A stretch of DNA of 31,753 nt from Firmicutes bacterium CAG:555 (GTDB taxonomy: Bacteria; Bacillota; Clostridia; Oscillospirales; Oscillospiraceae): assembly GCA_000431075.1 (NCBI GenBank), contig HF986883.1, positions 1-31,753 on the forward strand, in the 5' to 3' direction. The notes below the pieces were generated by a model. The model saw nothing but the letters and a program-made list of their open reading frames with translations. It ran no database searches and was not told where the DNA came from. This document shows positions 25,786 to 31,753 of the stretch, piece by piece; positions within the stretch are counted from its first letter, which is position 1; each line of letters opens with the position of its first letter. The translations under genes and the position numbers were made by a program.

Positions 25786-25860
25786 ATGAAGATTATGTCC
25801 GCTAAGTGTATTTGTTGCAGCATCTGTACCTGTCGATGTTGCTGTCGTCGCATGCCTTGA
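25786..25860 (+). CDS. Cysteine-rich leader peptide of cysK-cysE
   Basis: A 24-codon ORF beginning MKIMSAKCICC and ending CRRMP. Eight codons (8, 10, 11, 14, 16, 18, 19, 20) are Cys, and three are Arg. AAGGAG at 25772-25777 lies 8 nt before ATG 25786; the ATG at 25780 is too close to it. The ORF sits between a consensus promoter and a rho-independent terminator, upstream of cysteine-synthesis genes. By analogy with trp, his and leu leaders, a ribosome short of Cys-tRNA would stall in the Cys codons and change RNA folding so that cysK is transcribed. That role is inference; the ORF, site and codons are plain in the sequence. A metal-binding peptide is a less likely alternative. Confidence 0.8.
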   Translation: MKIMSAKCICCSICTCRCCCRRMP

Positions 25861-25892
25861 TTTAGGAGAATACCTTCTATTAGTGCGACGGC
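25844..25892 (+). promoter_or_regulatory. Predicted antiterminator of the cys attenuator
   Basis: GTCGTCGCA (25844-25852, from the third base-pair of the Cys block through leader codons 21-23) can pair with TGCGACGGC (25884-25892): nine pairs, one of them G-U. This uses up the 5' arm of the terminator at 25887-25892, so the two structures exclude each other. A ribosome stalled in the earlier Cys codons leaves 25844-25852 free. One that reaches the stop at 25858-25860 covers it. Confidence 0.65.
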
Positions 25893-25910
25893 TTTGTGCC
25901 GTCCTTTTTT
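25887..25910 (+). terminator. Attenuator terminator upstream of cysK
   Basis: GACGGC (25887-25892) and GCCGTC (25898-25903) form a GC-rich 6-bp stem with a TTTGT loop, followed by CTTTTTTG. It lies 26 nt after the leader stop and 34 nt before cysK, so it must be bypassed for cysK-cysE expression. Confidence 0.8.
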
Positions 25911-25943
25911 GTTGCTGTTATTTAATTTGAAAGGATAATTGAA

Positions 25944-26879
25944 ATGAAAATATATAAGTCTATGGAAGAACTCATCGGTGCAACGCCGCTGGTAGAGCTC
26001 AGAAACATCGAGCAGGAAGAAAAACTTGCGGCAAGGCTGCTTGTCAAGGTCGAGAGGGGAAACCCCGCAGGCTCCGTTAAGGACAGAGTTGCAAAGACGA
26101 TGCTTGACGATGCCGAGGCAAAGGGCAAGCTTAGCAAGGGCGGCACGGTCATCGAGCCGACAAGCGGCAACACCGGTATCGGCATTGCGGCTATCGGCGC
26201 TGCTAGAGGCTACCGTGTCATCATTGTCATGCCTGACACCATGTCCGTTGAGCGCAGGCTGCTCATGACGGCTTACGGCGCTGAGCTCGTGCTCACCGAC
26301 GGCAAGCTGGGCATGAAGGGCGCAGTTGACAAGGCAGAGCAGCTCCGCGCAGAGATACCCGGCAGCATCATCGCCGGTCAGTTTGAAAACCCCGCAAACC
26401 CCGCAGCACACCGCACCTACACCGGCCCTGAGATATGGGAGGACACCGACGGCAAGGTCGATGTATTTGTCGCAGGCGTCGGTACCGGCGGCACGGTCAG
26501 CGGTGTCGGCGAATATCTAAAGAGCCGCAACAAGGATATCAGAATCGTGGCAGTTGAGCCCGCAGGCTCGCCGCTGCTTTCCGAGGGCAAGGCAGGCTCG
26601 CACAAAATTCAGGGCATCGGCGCAAACTTCGTTCCCGAAAACTTCAACCGCACGGTCGTGGATGAGATAGTCACCGTCACCGACGAGGATGCATTCGAGG
26701 CCGGCCGCCAGATAGCTCGCAGAGAGGGCCTTCTTGTCGGCATAAGCTCGGGCGCTGCGCTGCACGCCGCCATCGAGCTTGCAAAGCGCCGTGAAAACTA
26801 CGGCAAGACCATCGTAGCCCTGCTGCCGGATACCGGCGAAAGATACCTCAGCTCAGCAATGTTCAAGGAGAACCGATAA
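25944..26879 (+). CDS. cysK: Cysteine synthase (O-acetylserine thiol-lyase)
   Basis: A 311-aa PLP enzyme joining O-acetylserine and sulfide to give cysteine. The PLP Lys is K46 in NPAGSVKDRVA. The substrate loop EPTSGNTGIG spans 71-80, the phosphate-binding GVGTGGTVSG is near 172-181, and the C-terminal SSGAAL segment is present. A GAAAGGA ribosome site precedes the ATG. It is cotranscribed with cysE, 1 nt downstream, behind the Cys-rich leader and terminator. No T-box or CymR-type site was recognised, so attenuation may be the main control. Confidence 0.96.
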   Translation: MKIYKSMEELIGATPLVELRNIEQEEKLAARLLVKVERGNPAGSVKDRVAKTMLDDAEAKGKLSKGGTVIEPTSGNTGIGIAAIGAARGYRVIIVMPDTMSVERRLLMTAYGAELVLTDGKLGMKGAVDKAEQLRAEIPGSIIAGQFENPANPAAHRTYTGPEIWEDTDGKVDVFVAGVGTGGTVSGVGEYLKSRNKDIRIVAVEPAGSPLLSEGKAGSHKIQGIGANFVPENFNRTVVDEIVTVTDEDAFEAGRQIARREGLLVGISSGAALHAAIELAKRRENYGKTIVALLPDTGERYLSSAMFKENR

Positions 26880-26880
26880 T

Positions 26881-27522
26881 ATGTTCCGTGATTTGTTTGA
26901 AACCGTAAACGCATATCTGGCAAGAGACCCTGCCGCCCGAGGCCCGTTGGAGGTGCTGCTTCTGTACCCCGGCGTCAAGGCGATAAGCTATCATCGCAAG
27001 GCGCACTGGTGCTATGAGCACGACCTCAAGTTTCTTGCAAGGGCGATCTCTCAGCTCAGCCGCCACCGCACCGGTATTGAGATACACCCCGGTGCAAAGA
27101 TAGGCAAGCGCCTTGTTATCGACCATGGTATGGGCATCGTTATCGGTGAGACCGCCGAAATTGGCGACGATTGCCTCATCTACCACGGCGTGACCCTCGG
27201 CGGTACCGGCAAGGACAGCGGCAAGCGCCACCCGACGATAGGCAACAATGTGCTCATCGGCACCGGCGCAAAGGTGTTGGGACCGTTTAAGGTGGGAGAT
27301 AACAGCCGAATTGCGGCAAACTCCGTTGTGCTCAGCGAGATACCGCCCGACAGCACCGCAGTCGGCGTTCCGGCAAGAGTAGTCAAAAGAGCCGGCGTAA
27401 AGGTCGACTATGCAAGCGAGGTCGATCAGGTCAATGTCTCTGACCCTGTCGCCGAGGAGCTTACGGCCATCCGCCGTGCGCTGTGCGATATCAATACAAA
27501 GCTTCAGACCATGGCAAAGTGA
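26881..27522 (+). CDS. cysE: Serine O-acetyltransferase
   Basis: A 213-aa left-handed beta-helix acetyltransferase that makes O-acetylserine, the substrate of CysK. It has an N-terminal helical region, then hexapeptide repeats (about 62-165) with IEIHPGAKIGKRLVIDHGMGIVIGETAEIGDDCLIYHGVTLGGTGK, containing the catalytic His and Asp, and VPARVVKRAG at the end of the helix. The C-terminal about 40 residues form an extension. It is the last chromosomal gene before the integrated element. Confidence 0.95.
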   Translation: MFRDLFETVNAYLARDPAARGPLEVLLLYPGVKAISYHRKAHWCYEHDLKFLARAISQLSRHRTGIEIHPGAKIGKRLVIDHGMGIVIGETAEIGDDCLIYHGVTLGGTGKDSGKRHPTIGNNVLIGTGAKVLGPFKVGDNSRIAANSVVLSEIPPDSTAVGVPARVVKRAGVKVDYASEVDQVNVSDPVAEELTAIRRALCDINTKLQTMAK

Positions 27523-27589
27523 AAATTGCAAAAAAAACGCCCCATCAAATGGTCGGGGGTCGTAAGAAAGTAATATCGTTTTTTGCAGG

Positions 27590-27620
27590 AACGGCATGGC
27601 TTCGGTCATGCCGTTTCCTC
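27590..27620 (+). terminator. Terminator with UUCG tetraloop between cysE and the element
   Basis: AACGGCATGGC (27590-27600), a TTCG tetraloop, GTCATGCCGTT (27605-27615; one G-U), then TCCTCTTTC. It overlaps the recombinase stop codon on the minus strand (27606-27608), so it belongs to the element side of the junction. The T run is imperfect. Confidence 0.6.
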
Positions 27621-28697
27621 TTTCACAAGTTCATTCAGCGGGATAAAGCCCACAAGGTCATAGGAAATGCGGATGTTCTGCCGCCGCTTGCCGCTGCTCT
27701 TATCAGGTGCTTCAATGTAGATCGCCTTGACAAGCTCCCGCAGGGCGTAGGGGGTAAGCTCCTGCAAATCCTCGTATTTGTGTACCCGTTGGATAAACTG
27801 CTCCAAGTTCTCAATCTGTCGTTCCTGTACTTCAATCTCCTGCTGTAAGCTCTGGATTTCCACTTTGAGCTGCGTCTGCTCGTCCTCGTAAGTCCTGCTC
27901 ATCATGGAAAACCGTTCATCCGTAATACGCCCAGCCATGTTGTCCTCGTAAATGCGGATAAACAAACGGTCAAGCTCTCCCAACCGCTTTTCAGCCTGTG
28001 CCAGCCGCTTCTTGTGTCCACGGATCGCGGCTTCGCTGGATAGCCGGAGCTTCTGCTCCATGACGGCACGGAAATGATCCTCATACCGACTGATATAGGA
28101 AATCACAGTTCTCATGTGCATCCAGACCAATTCTTCCAGAACGACCGCACGGATAAAGTGTGCCGAACAGCTTCCCGTATTGCTACGGTAGTTGGCGCAT
28201 ACAAAATGATCCTGCCGCTTTTCAAAGTAGTTGGTAGTGCAGTAGCGCATTTTTGCTCCACAATCAGCGCAATAGACCATACCGGAAAACAGACTGCTCT
28301 TGCCCGTCTTTGTCCTGCGGTGTCGCTGCTGGCGAATTTCCTGCACCTTGTCAAAAACCTCCTGCTCAATGATCGCCGGGTGGGTGTTATAAAAAACCGC
28401 CTGTTTTTCAATGGGCGTTTCTCTCTGCTTCTTGTCCCAGATGGAATTGGTGTAGGTCTTGAAATTGACGGTGCAGCCCGTGTATTCCCGCCGTTCCAGA
28501 ATGTGAACGACCGTGTTGGTATTCCAATGGTACGGATCAGCGGTTTCCGGGCTGGGTGTCTTGATGCCCTCACGCTTCTTGTAGGCGGTGGGGTTAAGTA
28601 CCTTTTCCTCCTGCAAGAGCTTTGCAATCTGCATCGGGCCTCGCCCTTCCATGCACAGCTTGAAAATACCACTCTCGATTTGCTTGGCGTCCGGCAA
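27606..28697 (-). pseudogene. Large serine recombinase, C-terminal part only (catalytic domain lost)
   Basis: About 363 codons covering the Recombinase domain (starts LPDAKQIESGIFKLCMEGRGPMQIAKLL), a zinc ribbon (YCADC at 142-146, Cys167, Cys177), a long coiled coil (about 220-315) and the C-terminal DUF4368-like end (ELTPYALRELVKAIYIEAP). The N-terminal resolvase domain with the nucleophilic Ser, normally about 150-190 residues, is missing. The frame is open only to about 28745 and has no ATG; the first possible codon, TTG 28697, lies mid-domain without a ribosome site. Upstream sequence is a restriction gene. The protein cannot catalyse strand exchange if made. Confidence 0.85.
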
Positions 28698-29463
28698 ACG
28701 TGCTAAACTCTTTTCGAACGTTTGAGCTAATTCGCTTTGCTTTTCTTACGATCAGTATTTCATCAATGTCTGTTGTTGCAGTACTGATAGGAGTCATATC
28801 GAGGAAATCACAAAGCAAATAATACTTGGCACCTGTTACAGCTAACTTTATATCATGTGCAGTGGCTGAGGCTTCTTGGTACATAGTCTTATCAAGATTG
28901 GTTTTCAGTTCAGCCATTACATATCCCAAGTGTGTTGTTACTGTTACTGTTTTTTCTACATCAAATGTTGGAGTATAGGATGATCTCAAATAGAGTTTTC
29001 TACTCATTGAAAAATCTTGATCTTTTGTTTTGATACTAAGGCCCCCACCTATTGACGGGGAACTAAGACTGGATGCAAAGTACGCAGAAGAAAATGTGGC
29101 TGTTTGTGAGCCAATATCTACATCACAAACACCAAACTCTTTGATAATACACTTACGGACAAAGATTGGAAGAAATTCTTCTATCACAGTATTGTCCAGT
29201 TTTAGTTGCCCTTTCTGTCGATACAAAAAATCTTCGGGGCTATCAAAAATCAAATCCACATCTATGTAGAACTTATAAGAATTGAGCAAATCTATCATTT
29301 TCTCTATCAGTTCGTCAACCGTGGGCGCATCAACGCTGTCTAAAGCACTAACCCATTCATCGTATTTTTGCAGAGCAACTTCCAATCTTGGCTTATCACT
29401 GCTCGGTAGTTTTGTACTTTCCAGTGCTGCAATTATTTTTTCACCATGTGTTCCTCTTGGCAC
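28594..29463 (-). CDS. Putative type II restriction endonuclease, 3' end replaced
   Basis: A 289-codon ORF whose first about 256 residues look like an intact PD-(D/E)XK enzyme. It has KLPSSDKPRLE (18-28), YKFYIDVDLIFDSPEDFLYRQKGQLKLDNTVIEEFLP (63-99) and the probable catalytic segment GYVMAELKTNLDKTM (180-194) with E185-x-K187. I recall similar blocks in Bpu10I-type enzymes, but this is memory, not a search. The last about 33 residues read the recombinase gene in a wrong frame, so the native C-terminus is probably lost or altered. It starts at GTG 29463 with GGAGG about 10 nt upstream, 4 nt after the methyltransferase gene. AT-rich. Confidence 0.65.
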   Translation of the reverse strand: MPRGTHGEKIIAALESTKLPSSDKPRLEVALQKYDEWVSALDSVDAPTVDELIEKMIDLLNSYKFYIDVDLIFDSPEDFLYRQKGQLKLDNTVIEEFLPIFVRKCIIKEFGVCDVDIGSQTATFSSAYFASSLSSPSIGGGLSIKTKDQDFSMSRKLYLRSSYTPTFDVEKTVTVTTHLGYVMAELKTNLDKTMYQEASATAHDIKLAVTGAKYYLLCDFLDMTPISTATTDIDEILIVRKAKRISSNVRKEFSTFAGRQANREWYFQAVHGRARPDADCKALAGGKGT

Positions 29464-29467
29464 TTGT

Positions 29468-30646
29468 TTACGCCTCCGATCTATTTATTTTATCTGATTT
29501 TTTTATTGCTTCAGCAATGAAGCCTATATTCTTACTATCTGGGAACCGTTGTGCTTTTTCAAATAGCATTTTTACAGCAATACTTCGTGCAGCAGAGATA
29601 ATTTCCTCGTCACAGAGAGAAAATCCTGTCTTAGAATTTTCAAAATGGAGAATATCCTCGTAAATCAACTGTCCAAACCTATTTTTAAATACTCGCTCTT
29701 GTCTAAGTAAAAATGGCAACTCAAAAATTTGAGTGGCTATTTCAAAAATCAATTTACTATTACAAAAGGAATAGCCCAATACATTAGATTCTCTTCCCAC
29801 AACATAGATCATGCGAGCACCATCTCTACAAGTACGTATAGCTTCATCAAAGGATAATGCCATATCAATGCAATACTGAATAACTGTCAGCAAACGATTG
29901 CCCCTATTCTTTCTGTTAGAGCCTAGTTCGTTCTTCGCTATAGCCAAAACATCATATCCTAGTGCCTCGACAGAGCGACGATACTTTTGATGATAGTTAA
30001 AAACATTGATATATGGAGGAGATGTTATTAGCAAAGTCGCCATATCATCTTCGTAATTCAGATAACGAGAATCCCCCATATTAATCTTTATAGGTGCTGA
30101 CGAGAACGGAACTTCAAGAACGATTCCTTTCAGTCCGTCCCATTTTTTCTGAAGTTGAGAAACAGACAGCTCATTATTGAACAAGTCCATTAGTATGATT
30201 AGTGTACTTAGCAAATTTGCCAAATCAGTATTTCGATTGTTCTGAATAGCAGCAATAATTGTTGGAAGTATCTTTTCTGCGTTTGATATAGTAGTGAGAA
30301 TTTGATCAATGGCATGAATTAATGCTTGCCGCTCTGGACGCGTTCTATTGATTAGCTCGTATGTTTTTGCCATGTAATATGCAGAAGGATTTAACTCCGC
30401 ACCATATGCAGAAAGTCCCTTGCGTCCTGCCTCATATAATGTTGTACCAGATCCCGCAAAAGGATCAAGGACAATATCTTCATCATGTGCGTAGCTATTC
30501 AACAGGGTTTCTATGAATTGTGGAGAAAATTGCCCGTTCCATGCAAATAAATTGGAGCGAGTTTTGTTCTCTATGTTAAGTTCACATTGAGGTATCGATG
30601 TTCTATCTATAGGAATCGTTTCAAATGCTGTTATTGTACTAATCAT
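29468..30646 (-). CDS. DNA methyltransferase (N6-adenine/N4-cytosine type)
   Basis: A 392-aa SAM-dependent DNA methylase. The SAM motif DPFAGSGTTLYEA is at 61-73, and the catalytic motif TSPPYINVFNYH at 208-219 indicates exocyclic amino methylation. A helical segment between them (about 95-175) may be target recognition. Motif order is I before IV. It would protect host DNA from the neighbouring nuclease. GGAGGGC precedes the ATG inside the controller gene, which it overlaps by 8 nt. The region is AT-rich and codon use differs from the chromosome, indicating transfer. The recognition sequence cannot be told. Confidence 0.85.
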   Translation of the reverse strand: MISTITAFETIPIDRTSIPQCELNIENKTRSNLFAWNGQFSPQFIETLLNSYAHDEDIVLDPFAGSGTTLYEAGRKGLSAYGAELNPSAYYMAKTYELINRTRPERQALIHAIDQILTTISNAEKILPTIIAAIQNNRNTDLANLLSTLIILMDLFNNELSVSQLQKKWDGLKGIVLEVPFSSAPIKINMGDSRYLNYEDDMATLLITSPPYINVFNYHQKYRRSVEALGYDVLAIAKNELGSNRKNRGNRLLTVIQYCIDMALSFDEAIRTCRDGARMIYVVGRESNVLGYSFCNSKLIFEIATQIFELPFLLRQERVFKNRFGQLIYEDILHFENSKTGFSLCDEEIISAARSIAVKMLFEKAQRFPDSKNIGFIAEAIKKSDKINRSEA

Positions 30647-30863
30647 TTCTGCCCTCCGGCGGCTCTTTAGTAAATTCCAAAATATCGTCTACGCCGCAAT
30701 TGAGTGTATTACATATTTTCTCTATTGTATCTAAAGAAAGATAGCTATCTCGTTTCAGCCTAGTAATGATATTGGCGCTAAAACCAGCTTGTTCCATCAA
30801 TTCTGCATTGCTTACATCTTTATCAATCATTAAATGGAATAACTTCTTATATGTTACTGCCAT
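30639..30863 (-). CDS. Xre-family controller (C) protein of the RM system
   Basis: A 74-aa HTH_3/Xre protein covering one five-helix domain: KLFHLMIDKDVSNAELMEQAGFSANIITRLKRDSYLSLDTIEKICNTLNCGVDDILEF. It is first in the cassette with an AAGGAGG ribosome site, overlaps the methyltransferase gene by 8 nt and lies next to a palindrome within its own promoter. That layout fits C proteins that time restriction after methylation. A general phage-type repressor is possible. Confidence 0.85.
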   Translation of the reverse strand: MAVTYKKLFHLMIDKDVSNAELMEQAGFSANIITRLKRDSYLSLDTIEKICNTLNCGVDDILEFTKEPPEGRND

Positions 30864-30890
30864 AGCGTCGCCTCCTTATAGTTTATAAAA

Positions 30891-30919
30891 ATTATATCAC
30901 GCAAACGTGAATAAATCAA
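30891..30919 (-). promoter_or_regulatory. RM operon promoter with operator in its spacer
   Basis: Minus strand: TTGATT (30919-30914), a 17-nt spacer, TATAAT (30896-30891). The spacer holds the inverted repeat TCACG-CAAA-CGTGA (plus strand 30897-30910), a likely site for the controller protein. Binding there would block RNA polymerase, suggesting autorepression. Confidence 0.75.
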
Positions 30920-30927
30920 TGCAATGA

Positions 30928-31230
30928 TTACACTGACTTCTTTACTTTGCTATTTATTCCACCTGCTTGTGCCCGCTCACTTGCCGCCCTGCGCCGTTCC
31001 TCACTATACGGCGCGGTCAGCCGAAAGCTCAACCGCCCTTTCTCAATCTCAAAGGTCAGCCCGCCTTGCTCGTCATCGTCAGTCTGGCGGCAGCATTGCG
31101 GGTACTTTGCCGCAAATGCTGTCAGCCGCTTTTTGAGATCGGTGTTGTGGGTCTGCACCTCAATGATGCGGCTATGCTCGTCAAAATAAATCACGGTTGT
31201 CTTTTGCTTTTTGGTAAGCCCTGTTCTCAT
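30928..31230 (-). CDS. Element protein of unknown function (100 aa)
   Basis: A small charged protein beginning MRTGLTKKQKTTVIYFDEHSRIIEVQTH, with a central CCRQTDDDEQGG stretch and a basic Arg-rich end. AGGAGG lies 5 nt before the ATG. The stop is adjacent to the RM promoter. I associate such small genes with Firmicutes integrative elements, usually just upstream of the serine recombinase, but cannot name a function. No membrane segment or signal peptide. Confidence 0.75.
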   Translation of the reverse strand: MRTGLTKKQKTTVIYFDEHSRIIEVQTHNTDLKKRLTAFAAKYPQCCRQTDDDEQGGLTFEIEKGRLSFRLTAPYSEERRRAASERAQAGGINSKVKKSV

Positions 31231-31378
31231 AAAACCTCCTGATTTTCATGGATTTTTCCCAGCTCTTGAATTGGAAAAGTGATGCGATTTTTCGATGGAA
31301 ACGCCCCAAACGATGCGGAGTATATTTCGCCTTGCCTTATCGGCTGATTTGCCGCTTTTCCAGCTCTTGACTGTGTTT
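31231..31378. other. Non-coding gap in the element
   Basis: About 150 nt between the excisionase-like gene and the 100-aa gene. A 61-aa frame crosses it on the minus strand but overlaps the upstream gene and has no ribosome site. The AGGAGG for the 100-aa gene lies at its left end. Nothing else stands out. Confidence 0.5.
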
Positions 31379-31579
31379 TCACGCTTTCCGATTCGTGCGG
31401 CTTTTCAGCCACTCCACCAACTCATTTTTCATCACCAATTTGCGCCCGCCGATCTGCAAGGTCGGAAAATCCGGGCTGCTCAAAAGGTTGTATGCGCCCG
31501 CTTTGGAAATCTGCAATGCTTCGGCAAGCTGCTTTGCGTCCATCACATCGGGCATGGCTTCAAACGGTTCTCTGCTCAT
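31379..31579 (-). CDS. Excisionase-like helix-turn-helix protein
   Basis: A 66-aa MerR/excisionase-fold DNA-binding protein with VMDAKQLAEALQISKAGAYNLLSSPDFPTLQIGGRKLVMKNELVEWLKSRT, the HTH_17 pattern of element-borne Xis proteins. It would direct excision or regulate the recombinase. ATG 31579 is preferred over an in-frame start 13 codons earlier, because AAAGGAG lies just upstream and the earlier start falls within a terminator. Its partner recombinase is truncated here. Confidence 0.82.
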   Translation of the reverse strand: MSREPFEAMPDVMDAKQLAEALQISKAGAYNLLSSPDFPTLQIGGRKLVMKNELVEWLKSRTNRKA

Positions 31580-31599
31580 AAACTCTCCTTTCCTGCATG

Positions 31600-31634
31600 A
31601 AAAGGCAGCAGCTACCATTTCGGTAACTGCTGCC
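31600..31634 (-). terminator. Terminator downstream of the edge gene
   Basis: On the minus strand, GGCAGCAGTTACC pairs with GGTAGCTGCTGCC (13 bp, one G-U) around a 5-nt loop, followed by TTTT. It lies 14 nt after the partial gene's stop and just upstream of the excisionase-like gene. Confidence 0.85.
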
Positions 31635-31648
31635 GCTTCTGCGTCTGT

Positions 31649-31753
31649 TTACTTGTCCAAATACTTCTGATACTCCGCTGTCACATAGTCCTCATAGGCT
31701 TCGGCAATTTTGGTAATCCGCTTATGGACTGCGCTGGCGGTCTTGTAGCCAAC
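31649..31753 (-). CDS. 3' end of an unidentified element gene (partial)
   Basis: The last 34 codons of a gene running off the window, including KTASAVHKRITKIAEAY and ending YQKYLDK. It is highly helical and charged. I do not recognise the family from this fragment. It is followed by a strong terminator. Confidence 0.6.
   Translation of the reverse strand, partial: VGYKTASAVHKRITKIAEAYEDYVTAEYQKYLDK

Larger units (their letters stand above)
27606..31753 (-). mobile_element. Integrated mobile element (ICE/mobilisable-type), right part cut by window end
   Basis: Genes are all on the minus strand: a partial gene, an excisionase-like HTH protein, a 100-aa element protein, an RM cassette and the C-terminal part of a large serine recombinase beside cysE. 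Base composition is lower in GC than the chromosome and very AT-rich at about 28.7-30.9 kb. The left boundary probably lies between 27523 and 27605. The other end is outside the window. Confidence 0.7.

Noticed and set aside
25780..25860. The Cys-rich leader as a metallothionein-like protein
   Set aside because: Its location between promoter and attenuator upstream of cysK-cysE, and the pairing with the terminator arm, explain it better.
25731..25943. T-box or SAM riboswitch in the cysK leader
   Set aside because: The leader is too short for a T-box and no T-box conserved sequence or SAM-I core was recognised.
27606..28697. Recombinase fragment as a complete, functional recombinase starting at TTG 28697
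   Set aside because: It lacks the whole catalytic resolvase domain, and the TTG lies mid-domain without a ribosome site.
31227..31412. A 61-codon minus-strand frame between the excisionase-like gene and the 100-aa gene
   Set aside because: It starts within the excisionase-like gene, lacks a ribosome site and overlaps the ribosome site and start of the next gene.

Overview
The window looks like chromosome of a spore-forming, moderately GC-rich Clostridia, most likely an Oscillospirales/Ruminococcaceae-type gut bacterium. The reasons are yabP-yabQ-divIC, the spoIIGA-sigE pair, a Gram-positive PolC at the end of the pyrH-frr-uppS-dxr-rseP-ispG cluster, strong AAGGAGG-type ribosome sites and the codon use. 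The genus is inference. No rRNA, tRNA or CRISPR array was seen.

Layout. 94-1083: spore and division genes yabP, yabQ, divIC, ending in a terminator. 1179-1846: an AT-rich, TGCA-rich spacer, then a self-contained small transcription unit (promoter, ribosome site, 25-aa hydrophobic ORF, terminator). 1883-2860: an RluA-family pseudouridine synthase. 2892-6987: a polyamine ABC operon potABCD with a long hairpin at the mRNA 5' end and a membrane-anchored binding protein. 7021-8573 (minus): sigE and spoIIGA, behind a promoter with possible Spo0A boxes. 8689-18932: a DMT permease, then pyrH, frr, uppS, dxr, rseP, ispG and polC, densely packed, with cdsA missing from its usual place. 18986-20383 (minus): a membrane protein combining a degenerate kinase domain with an extracellular C-type lectin domain. 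20514-24036: thiamine pyrophosphokinase (carrying a 15-G run), mnmG and mnmA, all overlapping. 24114-25616: guaB. 25702-27522: a cysteine operon (cysK-cysE) preceded by a cysteine-rich leader peptide and a mutually exclusive antiterminator/terminator.

From about 27.55 kb to the end lies an integrated mobile element, read on the minus strand. It has an incomplete gene at the window edge, a small excisionase-like HTH protein, a 100-aa element protein, and the C-terminal two thirds of a large serine recombinase next to cysE. The recombinase's catalytic N-terminus has been replaced by an AT-rich restriction-modification cassette (controller, methyltransferase, PD-(D/E)XK nuclease), so the layers are nested: RM cassette in recombinase in integrative element in chromosome.

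The strongest candidate for an undescribed system is the cysK-cysE leader. A consensus promoter drives a 24-codon ORF with eight Cys codons. Its last sense codons can pair with the 5' arm of the following terminator, which is the architecture of ribosome-mediated transcription attenuation sensing Cys-tRNA. The lectin-pseudokinase protein, the isolated 25-aa gene and the RM-disrupted recombinase come next.
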